Shown here: in pieces, positions 7,701 to 14,199 of the stretch | How positions within the stretch are numbered: the stretch's first letter is position 1 | Layout of the letters: every line of letters starts with the position of its first letter | Origin: Thermoflexales bacterium | GTDB taxonomy: Bacteria > Chloroflexota > Anaerolineae > Fen-1058 | Length of the DNA: 15,304 nt | NCBI GenBank assembly: GCA_016931085.1 | Contig: JAFGFO010000039.1 | Span: 1 to 15,304 of the forward strand | Direction: 5' to 3' | Made by a program: the position numbers and the translations under genes | The notes under the pieces: generated by a model | Told to the model about the DNA's origin: nothing | Databases searched by the model: none | Seen by the model: the letters and a program-made list of their open reading frames with translations, nothing else

Positions 7701-10700
7701 TTCAAGATGGCCAACCGCTGATCATCAACGACTACCCGTCTTGGGATGCGCGCGCGAGCCAGGGAGAAAACGCCGGTTTCACGGCCGTGATGGGCGCGCC
7801 GCTGATCTGGCAAGACCAATTGTTGGGCGTGTTGACTGTGCTGGACGATGTCGAGCAGCATACCTTCAACCTGAGCGACTTGCGCCTGCTCACCTTGTTC
7901 GCTAACCAGGCTGTGGTGGCTTTGCGAAACGCCGATCTGTTCGCGGAAACGCGCCGGCGCGTGACCGAGCTGGATACGCTGGCCGACATTGGCCAGGCCC
8001 TGTCCTCTACCTTGCGCGAGGGAGAACTGCTTCAACTGATCTACGAGCAGACCAGGCGCGTGATGTATGCCGAGCATATGTTTATCGCCTTGTACGACCA
8101 GCCCAATGCCGAAGCGGAGGTTGTGTTTAGCCGCGCGGATGAACTGCCCGAGGGAAGCCGTTTCCCAGCCGATGAAGGCTTGGCGGGCCACATCTTCAAG
8201 CACCGTCGCTCGATCCTGTTGGGGGAAAATGTGGCCGAGCGCGTCCGCCAGATGGGCCTGGAAATCGTCGGCCAGCCGGCGGCTTCGTGGCTGGGCGCGC
8301 CCATGCTCACCGGCGACCGCGTGCTCGGCGTGATCGTGATCCAACACTACACCGACCACTATGCCTACGACGACTCGCACCGCATCCTGTTGGAGGCGAT
8401 CGCCAGCCAGGCCGCCATCGCCCTGGAGAACGCCCGCCTGTACAAATTGACCGATGCGCGCTTGCAGCAGCGCGTCCAAGACCTGACCGGCCTGGCGATT
8501 ATCAGCCAAGAGCTGAACGCGACCTTCGAGCTCGACCGGATCTTTGAGCTCGTTCTCAACGAGGCCCAGCGCGCTACCCACGCCGAGTACGGCACCATTT
8601 ATTTGTTGAACGCCAGCACCGGCAACCTGGATGTGCGCGCTACCTACGGTTACCCGGCCGATAGGCTCGAGGCGATCGCCAGCGCCAGCCTGCCCTCTGG
8701 CACCGGCGTCGTCGGGCGCGTCGTCGAGAGCGCCCGCTCAGCCCTGGTCGATGACGTGAACGCGGATCCCAATTACCTGCGCTTCATGCCCGATACGCAG
8801 TCGGAACTGTGTGTGCCCATCAGTTATGCCACCCTGACCGTCGGCGCGATCAAGCTGGAAAGCACCGAACTGAGCCACTTTAGCGCGGAGGACAGCGACT
8901 ATGTGCAAGCTCTGTCTTCGCAGGCCGCCATCGCGATCGGCAACGCCCAGCGGCGTGAAGAACAATTGCAGCACGGCGAGCTGCTGCGCCGGCGCGTCGA
9001 GCAGTTGTCCACCCTCTTCGAGATCGGCCAGGCCTTCCGCAGCGACCGCCCCATGGCCGAGACCCTGGAGGAGGTGGCGTATGCGATCCAGACGGCGGTC
9101 GGCTTTAACGTCGTGATCATCAGCGTGCTGGAAGGCGAGCCGCCCGTACAACGCCGGGTGGCAGCCGCCGGCCTCCCGGTGAAACAGTTCGAGCAGATGA
9201 AAACAACCCGCCAGCCGTGGGAAACGATCCTGGCCGTGCTGCGTGACGAGTTCCGCATCAGCCATAGTTATTACATCCCGGCCGAAGAACACCAAGCCAC
9301 CGATGGCCTGGATGCCTACGATCTGGTCGAGGGCGCTGACCAACCGCGCCAAGCGGGGCAGTGGCACCCCCAGGATATGCTGCTCGCCCCATTGCGCGGC
9401 GGGCAGGAGCGCATCCTGGGCGTGGTCTCGGTCGATGCCCCGCGCGATGGCGCGATACCCAACCGGGCGACCATCGAAACCCTGGAAGTGTTCGCCAACC
9501 AGGCCGCCGTGATCATCGAAAACACGCGCCTGTACGCTGACCTGGAACGACGCATCGACGAGATCCGCCGCCTCAACCTGGAATTGGAGCAGCGCGTGCA
9601 AGAACGCACCGAGGACTTGCGCCAGGCACTCGATCAACTGACACTCGAGCGCGACCGGGTAGAAACTTTGTTCCGCATCACCAGCGAGCTGCAAGCCAGC
9701 CTCGATCTCGACCGGGTGCTCAATCACGCCCTGGCCCTGGTCAATGAGAACATCCAGGCTTCACGCGCCGTGATCCTGTTGACCGGCCCCCAGTCTGAGG
9801 TTTTGACCGCCCGCGCCATGATCGATGTCGATCAGAGCCTGGGGGCGGATGAAACGCCCATGGTTTTACAACGCGGCGATGGCCTGGCTGGCTGGTCCGC
9901 TCGCCGCCGCAAGCCAGCCGTCGTGCCCGATGTGCGTAACGACCCCTATTGGATACCCGAGGAGGGCGGCTCCCAGGCGGATGCTCGCTCGGCCCTGGTT
10001 GTGCCGTTGATCACCGCCGACGATGTGTTGGGGGTCCTGCTCATGACCCATCGCGAGCCCCACTATTTTACCGAGGCGCACTCGCGGCTGGCCGAAGCGG
10101 CTGCCGTCCAGATGGCCACCGCCATCAACAACGCCGAGTTGTATCGCATGATCCGCGAATCGGCCGAACGCTTGGGCCAGATGCTGCGCAGCCAGCAAGA
10201 GGAAGCCTCCAAGAGCCAGGCTATTCTTGAGGGGGTGGCCGAAGGCGTCATGGTCGCCGACCGGCGTGGTCAAATCATCTTGTTCAACGCTGCCGCCGAG
10301 CGCATCCTGGGCTTGAGCCGCGGCGAGACCATCGGACGTTCGACCGATGATCTGCTGGGACTGTATGGGGCGGGCGGCACGGCCTGGCTCAACGCCATGC
10401 GCGAGTGGGCCTCGTCAGCCTATATCCCGACCGAACCGGTCAGTTTCGAACAATCCCTGCAAATAGAAGACAAGTATGTCCGGGCCAGCATTGCCCCGGT
10501 GATGATGGGCGAGGAGTACTTGGGCGCTGTGTCGGTCTTTCGGGATACCACCAAGGAGGTCGAGGTGGACCGCGCCAAGAACGAATTCGTCTCGACTGTC
10601 TCCCACGAGCTGCGCACGCCGATGACGTCGATCAAGGGCTATGCGGATTTGCTGATGATGGGCGCGGCCGGCCCGCTGGCAGAAAGCCAGTTGCGCTTCA

Positions 10701-11266
10701 TGAGCATTATCAAGTCGAACGCCGATCGCCTGTCCGAGCTGGTCAACGACTTGCTGAACATCTCGCGCCTCGAAGCCGGCCGGGTGGCACTGGACGTCAA
10801 GCCACTCCGCCTGGATTCGTTGATCGAGCAGGTCGTCAATAGCTTGAAAGGCAAGATCGAAGAAAAGGGGCTGACCGTCTCGACGGTGATACCCGATGAC
10901 CTGCCGCCCGTCAGCGGCGATAATGACCGCGTGATCCAAATCCTGACCAACCTGGTCAGCAATGCGTATCAATACACCCGCCCCGGCGGCTCGATCACGG
11001 TCCATGTCAAGCTCGATGACGGGATGATACGGACAGACGTGGCTGATACCGGCGTGGGTATCTCGCCGGAGGACCAGAAAAAAGTGTTCGATCGTTTCTT
11101 CCGCTCGGACGATGATTACATCCAGGAATTTGGCGGCACGGGCTTGGGTTTGGCGATTGTCAGACAACTGGTCGAGCTGCACCAGGGCCAACTGGGCTTG
11201 GAAAGCCAAGCCGGTGTGGGCACTACCTTTAGTTTTACCCTGCCGGTGGCCGTAGAGCCGGCTTAG
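4760..11266 (+). CDS. Giant membrane sensor histidine kinase (dCache-HAMP-8xGAF-PAS-HisKA-HATPase)
   Basis: A protein of 2168 residues. In order: TM1 (about 20-40); an extracytoplasmic dCache-like domain (about 41-305) with a Cys pair C267/C273; TM2 (about 306-329); HAMP (about 330-385); eight GAF domains, each ending in an N-x-x-LY-type helix (last seen at about 403-563, 574-733, 739-897, 904-1063, 1071-1232, 1244-1397, 1414-1594, 1634-1795); a coiled coil before GAF8; PAS (about 1820-1932); HisKA with the phospho-His H1949 in SHELRTP; and HATPase with N box (NLVSNAYQYT), DTGVGIS, and GGTGLGLAI. All kinase motifs are intact. It should autophosphorylate and pass phosphate to the upstream receiver or the CheY-like protein at 14834. 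ATG 4760 was chosen over GTG 4757; neither has a strong ribosome site. The 99 bases before it (4661-4759) show no clear promoter or terminator. Confidence 0.93.
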   Translation: MATQTGEIKQSRSTLRLKLGGPLLLMALLTIGLGLYMAWSSYQLQVQHTQARQRQASTHAADQVSSYVSLFRAQLEDAARGLVYAGRSTERQSEVLEQVLDAYAHFNEIAFVNFVGQETARVVRGVPIGQATLRLHALREMWPAVDAALSGHVYLGQVYISTQPGVPFVQMAIPTYDADRAVNGALLAEVDLSYLQQVIQEVRVSEEDIYVVDGEGRLIAYHDSTALLMPGSNQALRLAERVPAVQSYLQRRSASREVTRYTSGLRCDLGDQCGSVMAYYRPIENTDWVVVVEQPLSSVYAEANRLLIWLAIPALIIVALMVGFVWYLQRGVLSPISELSKGAAALAGGQWEQRLAIRTGDEIQMLAEEFNMMAESLRHSQAELEDVALEKSRQAEVAQKRVLEISRLVESGRAITSLDLEDVLKGLALEMGRIVPIDQCLIYLKDEDRGQLVVRGRWGLGETEYVEAALNWGESAAGWAASEGHELFLTNVQADQRFTPKTPADRSLSTLLALPLKAEDGVVGVLQVATQLGKPGLPAGTMQQLDPFAQQVTIAYKNARLYEEERHRAQEMKVVAGIMHTISASLDLSETLDLILQSIREVVPYDRSQINLWEASEKVLRTYAQGGRKDASGNDVYRLDEGFTGWIARNRRPLVLDDVQSKSPVPPKIDLQQVPLRAYAGVPLVLGSELVGTLELISYKPNIYETRHVETLQTVANQAAVAIHNARLYEETRRGAREMAALREAVVEITSRLEPQRIAHAIVERATVLLYGQSGALYQVDTDQRSLTLVVSYNMTRQVVGATLRFGEGLSGRIAQKRQPMIVNDYRHWEGRAARFSDDPFTAVIGAPLIWQDELIGVINVLANADHRKFNESDLRLITLFASQVAVTLQNATLYEQVRRRVEEMSTLHEASADLASELNPERLLESITRRATELLRARGGGLYRYNPYDQMARLIASCHVEPDYLGIALKRGEGLVGHIVQDGQPLIINDYPSWDARASQGENAGFTAVMGAPLIWQDQLLGVLTVLDDVEQHTFNLSDLRLLTLFANQAVVALRNADLFAETRRRVTELDTLADIGQALSSTLREGELLQLIYEQTRRVMYAEHMFIALYDQPNAEAEVVFSRADELPEGSRFPADEGLAGHIFKHRRSILLGENVAERVRQMGLEIVGQPAASWLGAPMLTGDRVLGVIVIQHYTDHYAYDDSHRILLEAIASQAAIALENARLYKLTDARLQQRVQDLTGLAIISQELNATFELDRIFELVLNEAQRATHAEYGTIYLLNASTGNLDVRATYGYPADRLEAIASASLPSGTGVVGRVVESARSALVDDVNADPNYLRFMPDTQSELCVPISYATLTVGAIKLESTELSHFSAEDSDYVQALSSQAAIAIGNAQRREEQLQHGELLRRRVEQLSTLFEIGQAFRSDRPMAETLEEVAYAIQTAVGFNVVIISVLEGEPPVQRRVAAAGLPVKQFEQMKTTRQPWETILAVLRDEFRISHSYYIPAEEHQATDGLDAYDLVEGADQPRQAGQWHPQDMLLAPLRGGQERILGVVSVDAPRDGAIPNRATIETLEVFANQAAVIIENTRLYADLERRIDEIRRLNLELEQRVQERTEDLRQALDQLTLERDRVETLFRITSELQASLDLDRVLNHALALVNENIQASRAVILLTGPQSEVLTARAMIDVDQSLGADETPMVLQRGDGLAGWSARRRKPAVVPDVRNDPYWIPEEGGSQADARSALVVPLITADDVLGVLLMTHREPHYFTEAHSRLAEAAAVQMATAINNAELYRMIRESAERLGQMLRSQQEEASKSQAILEGVAEGVMVADRRGQIILFNAAAERILGLSRGETIGRSTDDLLGLYGAGGTAWLNAMREWASSAYIPTEPVSFEQSLQIEDKYVRASIAPVMMGEEYLGAVSVFRDTTKEVEVDRAKNEFVSTVSHELRTPMTSIKGYADLLMMGAAGPLAESQLRFMSIIKSNADRLSELVNDLLNISRLEAGRVALDVKPLRLDSLIEQVVNSLKGKIEEKGLTVSTVIPDDLPPVSGDNDRVIQILTNLVSNAYQYTRPGGSITVHVKLDDGMIRTDVADTGVGISPEDQKKVFDRFFRSDDDYIQEFGGTGLGLAIVRQLVELHQGQLGLESQAGVGTTFSFTLPVAVEPA
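5967..10150 (+). repeat. Tandem array of eight GAF-domain modules in the kinase gene
   Basis: The codon for the conserved Asn at each GAF C-terminal helix falls at 6431, 6932, 7430, 7928, 8429, 8942, 9521 and 10130. The steps are 501, 498, 498, 501, 513, 579 and 609 bases: near-constant (166-167 residues) in the first five modules and then looser. The third and fourth modules are closest, sharing GAPLIWQD and FTAV at exactly 498 bases. This points to growth by in-frame tandem duplication of a GAF-plus-linker unit. Confidence 0.85.
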
Positions 11267-11271
11267 ATGAG

Positions 11272-11763
11272 ATGATGATGGAGCACGCTGGCCAGGCCAC
11301 AGCCGAAACGTGGCATGTGCACAACGAAGCGGATGTTTATGCCGCGATTAGCGCGGGACGGATGATGGGAAACACAATGGGCTTTGAGCACGCGGACCAG
11401 ATGCGGCTAGAGACGATCATAGCTGAACTGGCGCGCAACGCGCTGCGCTATGGCGGCGGTGGCACGGTGAGCTTGCGTCGCGTGCAGAACAAGAGCTCGA
11501 CGGGAACGTCCAGGTCGGGCCTGGAAATCATCGTGGAAGACGGCGGGCCGGGTATCGCTAATCTGGTCGACGTGCTGGCCAACGGGCGCAATTCCAAGTC
11601 AACAGGCAACGCCTCCAGTGGCCTGGGAGTGGGGTTGGCTGCGGTGCGCCGGCTGGCCGATGAATTCGAGATTGAAAGCGTGGTAGGACACGGCACGCGC
11701 GTGCGAGTTTGCAAATGGAAGCGAGTGGAGCAGGATGCCATCACGAAAACACATGGCAACTGA
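11272..11763 (+). CDS. RsbT/RsbW-like GHKL serine kinase (second copy)
   Basis: A protein of 163 residues with one HATPase_c fold of the anti-sigma/RsbT serine-kinase class. The N box is ELARNALRY (N56), the G1 box is EDGGPGI (D90), and the ATP lid/G2 region is GLGVGLAAVRRLADEF, close to the matching GLGMGLPGTKRLMDEF of the RsbT gene at 13757. A basic, low-complexity insert (residues 72-82) separates two strands. Such kinases phosphorylate Ser/Thr on STAS-domain partners, here most simply RsbR or RsbS. It begins five bases after the giant kinase stop, with three consecutive ATG codons (11272, 11275, 11278) and no strong ribosome site, so translational coupling is likely. It overlaps the rsbR start by 29 bases. 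It is not a classic RsbW, because no cognate sigma factor is nearby; the exact partner is unknown. Confidence 0.85.
   Translation: MMMEHAGQATAETWHVHNEADVYAAISAGRMMGNTMGFEHADQMRLETIIAELARNALRYGGGGTVSLRRVQNKSSTGTSRSGLEIIVEDGGPGIANLVDVLANGRNSKSTGNASSGLGVGLAAVRRLADEFEIESVVGHGTRVRVCKWKRVEQDAITKTHGN
11727..11730 (+). promoter_or_regulatory. Ribosome binding site deciding the rsbR start
   Basis: GGAG lies four bases before ATG 11735, inside the end of the RsbT-like gene. The alternative ATG at 11753 has no purine-rich site before it. The longer start is therefore preferred, giving a 29-base overlap. Confidence 0.5.
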
Positions 11764-13351
11764 AGCGAATGAGCAAGAGCTCAAGGTGAACGCGTCGGAA
11801 CATGGCGCCTTGTACCAGGCCGCCCTGGCCGAGTGCGAGCGGCTGCGCCAGTTGCACGCGGCCGCCCTGGCCGAGCGCGACCAGTTGCGCCAGTTGCACG
11901 TAGCCGCCCTGGCTGTCCAACGCGCCCCCTCGCTGGTCGAGAAACTGCGCCGCGTGGCCGAGGCCATTCGCGAGTTGGGCTGGCAGCGGGTCGTGATCGC
12001 CCTGCGCGATGAGGACATGGAGCTGACAGAGCTCATCTCGGCTGGCCAGGGCGAAGAACACATCGTGCCGCAGCGCATGCTCCCGCCCCAGGAATGGCAA
12101 CGCCGCTTGAGCGGCGAGCTGAAGCCATTCAAGATCGGGCAGAGCTATTTCGTGCCGGTCGATGGCTTGCCCGTTCGTGACGAGAGCTGGCAGACAGGTG
12201 ACGAGTTGTTTATCCCGGTGCGCGATCAAATAGAGCGTATGATGTGCATCATCAGCCTGGATGCGCCGCTCGATGGCCGGCGGCCCACGCCCGAAAGCCT
12301 GCCCAGCTTGGAGCTTTTTGCCCAAGAGGTGGCGGCTCACATCGAAACGGCCCAATTGTACAAAGCTTTGCAAGATCAGATTATTCCCTTGGGCGAGCGG
12401 GCCAGACGGCTGGCCCTGCTCAACCTCATTTCCAACATGCTGAGCTCAACCCTGGATTTGCAAACGATGCTGGCGAATGTCAGCGAGCAAGTTGTCCAAG
12501 CTTTTGGCGTCGATCATTGCAGTATCGTGCTGTATGACCATGACAGCCGGGTCGCAAGTTGCATGGCGGAACAGCCGGCATTGGGGATGATCAGGCATAC
12601 CATGTCTCTGCGCGAGTGCCCGCTCGTCGATCGCCTCCAGACTTCGCCGCTTCCCATCCAGGTGTGGGTATCTGGCGACGGCGATTTGCTTGGCAAAGAG
12701 ATGCAATTCTGGCTCGGCCAGACCAACATCGAGACGGCGCTGATCGTGCCGTTGATCATTCAGGATCGGCTGATAGGCTGGTTTGGATTGAACCTCATCC
12801 AACGCCAGCGTGTGTTCTCAGCCGAACAGATCGAGTTGGGCCAGACGATCGCTAATCAGACGGCGGCGGCAGTTGAGAATGCCCGCTTGTTCGAGCGGGT
12901 CCAAAGCACGCTGCACAAGCTCGAGTCTACCAATCGCACCCAGGCGCAGTTGCTGGCGACCGTTCAAGAACTGTCGACTCCCGTCGTCCCGGTCCTGGAC
13001 GGGATCTTGATCCTGCCGTTGATTGGCTTCATCGACAGCGATCGCGCTCAACGCATTATGGAGGGCCTGTTGAGCAGTATCGAGCAAAACCGGGCCGCGG
13101 TGATCTTGCTGGATGTGACAGGTGTGCCGGTCGTAGACAGCGGGGTGGCCGAGTATCTCATGCGCGCCGCGCGCGCGGCGCAATTATTGGGCGCGCGCCC
13201 GGTGCTGGTCGGTATCCGCCCAGAAGTAGCCCAGGCGATCGTGGACCTGGGCGTTCACCTGCGCGACCTGGTCACGCGCAGCGATCTGCAAAGTGGCCTG
13301 GAGTACGCTTTGTCCATCACTCAGCGTAGGATTATGACAATTGAAAGCTGA
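11735..13351 (+). CDS. rsbR: RsbR-type stressosome protein (coiled coil, two GAFs, STAS)
   Basis: A protein of 538 residues. The N-terminal coiled coil (about 20-62) contains two and a half copies of a 14-residue unit. GAF1 follows (about 67-212), then GAF2 (about 228-390), and a C-terminal STAS domain (about 414-530) very like B. subtilis RsbRA: STPVVPVLDG, LPLIGFID, LDVTGVPVVDS, LVGIRPEVAQAIVDLGV. RsbR builds the stressosome core with RsbS; its N-terminal half forms the sensory turrets. The two RsbT phosphorylation sites, Thr171 and Thr205 in RsbRA, are both Ser here (S435 and S469) with the same 34-residue spacing. Most known RsbR turrets are globin-like; paired GAFs are a different sensor. 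GAF1 is the same subtype as the seventh GAF of the neighbouring kinase. The stop overlaps the heptamer array at 13340-13367. Confidence 0.9.
   Translation: MPSRKHMATEANEQELKVNASEHGALYQAALAECERLRQLHAAALAERDQLRQLHVAALAVQRAPSLVEKLRRVAEAIRELGWQRVVIALRDEDMELTELISAGQGEEHIVPQRMLPPQEWQRRLSGELKPFKIGQSYFVPVDGLPVRDESWQTGDELFIPVRDQIERMMCIISLDAPLDGRRPTPESLPSLELFAQEVAAHIETAQLYKALQDQIIPLGERARRLALLNLISNMLSSTLDLQTMLANVSEQVVQAFGVDHCSIVLYDHDSRVASCMAEQPALGMIRHTMSLRECPLVDRLQTSPLPIQVWVSGDGDLLGKEMQFWLGQTNIETALIVPLIIQDRLIGWFGLNLIQRQRVFSAEQIELGQTIANQTAAAVENARLFERVQSTLHKLESTNRTQAQLLATVQELSTPVVPVLDGILILPLIGFIDSDRAQRIMEGLLSSIEQNRAAVILLDVTGVPVVDSGVAEYLMRAARAAQLLGARPVLVGIRPEVAQAIVDLGVHLRDLVTRSDLQSGLEYALSITQRRIMTIES
11819..11923 (+). 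repeat. 42-base tandem repeat in the rsbR coiled coil
   Basis: Unit 1 is 11819-11860, unit 2 is 11861-11902, and a half unit starts at 11903 (GCCGCCCTGG). Each unit encodes 14 residues, AALAE....LRQLH plus one, i.e. two heptads of a coiled coil. The copies are near-identical in DNA, which suggests recent slippage or duplication that keeps frame and heptad phase. Confidence 0.85.
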
Positions 13352-13367
13352 AACCTTAAACCTGGAA
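13340..13367 (+). repeat. Degenerate heptamer array at the rsbR/rsbS junction
   Basis: Seven-base units start at 13340, 13347, 13354 and 13361 (ATTGAAA, GCTGAAA, CCTTAAA, CCTGGAA), related to the CCTGAAA array at 3715-3744. The first two overlap the last codons and stop of rsbR. The CCTTAAA-CCTG core is identical in both arrays. Confidence 0.65.
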
Positions 13368-13386
13368 CTGATTTCATGAGGGGCTA

Positions 13387-13764
13387 ATGGAGTTTGTACG
13401 CATCCCGATCTTGCAAATTGAAGATTACCTGGTAGCGTCAATCCAAACGCCGCTGCGCGATACACAAGCTGAGCAATTCAAAGACGATCTGCTGGACCGG
13501 ATCTATACCACCAAGGCCCACGGCCTGGTGCTGGATTTGACGGCGATCGACGTGGTGGATTCGTTTATGGCGCGCATTGTCGGCGATGTGGCCGAGATGG
13601 CCGGCTTGATGGGAGCTCTCGTGGTGGTGAGTGGCTTACAGCCGGCGGTGGCGATGACGCTGGTGGAATTTGGGATCGAGTTATCCAGTGTGACGACGGC
13701 GCTCAACCTGGAACGAGGGATTTCTGCCCTGCGCAAATTGAAGAAGGAGCGCCAGAATGGCTGA
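13387..13764 (+). CDS. rsbS: RsbS-type stressosome scaffold (single STAS domain)
   Basis: A protein of 125 residues that is one STAS domain. The match to RsbS runs the full length: RIPILQIEDYLVASIQ, LDLTAIDVVDSFMAR, GLQPAVAMTLVEFGIEL, TALNLERG. S59 in VVDSFMAR is at the same residue number as the phosphorylated Ser59 of B. subtilis RsbS, the site RsbT uses to trigger release. RsbS co-assembles with RsbR into the stressosome core and holds RsbT. ATG 13387 follows GAGGGG (13378-13383), 35 bases after rsbR. The end overlaps rsbT by eight bases, so the stoichiometry of the two is probably set by coupling. The C-terminus is slightly longer and more basic (LRKLKKERQ) than I expect for RsbS. Confidence 0.94.
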   Translation: MEFVRIPILQIEDYLVASIQTPLRDTQAEQFKDDLLDRIYTTKAHGLVLDLTAIDVVDSFMARIVGDVAEMAGLMGALVVVSGLQPAVAMTLVEFGIELSSVTTALNLERGISALRKLKKERQNG

Positions 13765-14158
13765 TGTGAAGCGTATCCCGATCCAGAACGATCTGGATAT
13801 CGTGAGAGCGCGCGTCGAAGGGCGCAACATGGCCCGTGCGCTCGGCTTTGGCATCATAGACCAGGCCCGTATCGCTACCGCCATCTCGGAATTGGCGCGC
13901 AATATCGTCCTGTATGCCAAAATCGGTGAGGTGATCGTGCGCCAGGTTGAGAACGTGCACCAGTGCGGCATCGAGATCGTGTGCAGTGATAGCGGGCCGG
14001 GCATTGCCGATATCACGTTGGTCATGCGCGATGGCTATAGCTCGCACCAAGGCTTGGGCATGGGCCTGCCCGGCACCAAGCGCTTGATGGACGAGTTCGA
14101 AATTATGTCAGAAGCGGGCATTGGCACGACGGTGACAGTGCGCAAATGGCTCAAGTGA
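13757..14158 (+). CDS. rsbT: RsbT serine/threonine kinase, stressosome switch protein
   Basis: A protein of 133 residues, the usual RsbT length. It has the RsbT signature along its whole length: DIVRARVEGRNMARALGFG, DQARIATAISELARNI with N49 of the N box, SDSGPGI with D78 of the G1 box, and GLGMGLPGTKRLMDEF for the ATP lid. ATP binding and kinase activity should be intact. In known systems it is sequestered by RsbR/RsbS, phosphorylates both on stress, and then leaves to activate a partner (RsbU in Bacillus, a diguanylate cyclase in Moorella). No RsbU-type gene is present here, so its downstream target is open. The ribosome site AAGGAG (13744-13749) is strong and sits seven bases before the ATG, inside rsbS. 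Confidence 0.95.
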   Translation: MADVKRIPIQNDLDIVRARVEGRNMARALGFGIIDQARIATAISELARNIVLYAKIGEVIVRQVENVHQCGIEIVCSDSGPGIADITLVMRDGYSSHQGLGMGLPGTKRLMDEFEIMSEAGIGTTVTVRKWLK

Positions 14159-14199
14159 GGGAAGCGCTCGCCCACCGGGGCCACGCTGGATAAATCGAT

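Noticed and set aside
11267..11275. Mini-ORF (ATG AGA TGA) just after the giant kinase stop.
   Set aside because: Three codons with no ribosome site; most likely a chance result of the repeated ATGA bases at the gene junction.
13164..13181. Perfect 18-base palindrome of alternating G and C inside rsbR.
   Set aside because: It encodes the conserved Ala/Arg-rich helix of the STAS domain; with these codons in a GC-rich genome such a palindrome can arise by chance, and it has no second copy at a regulatory position.
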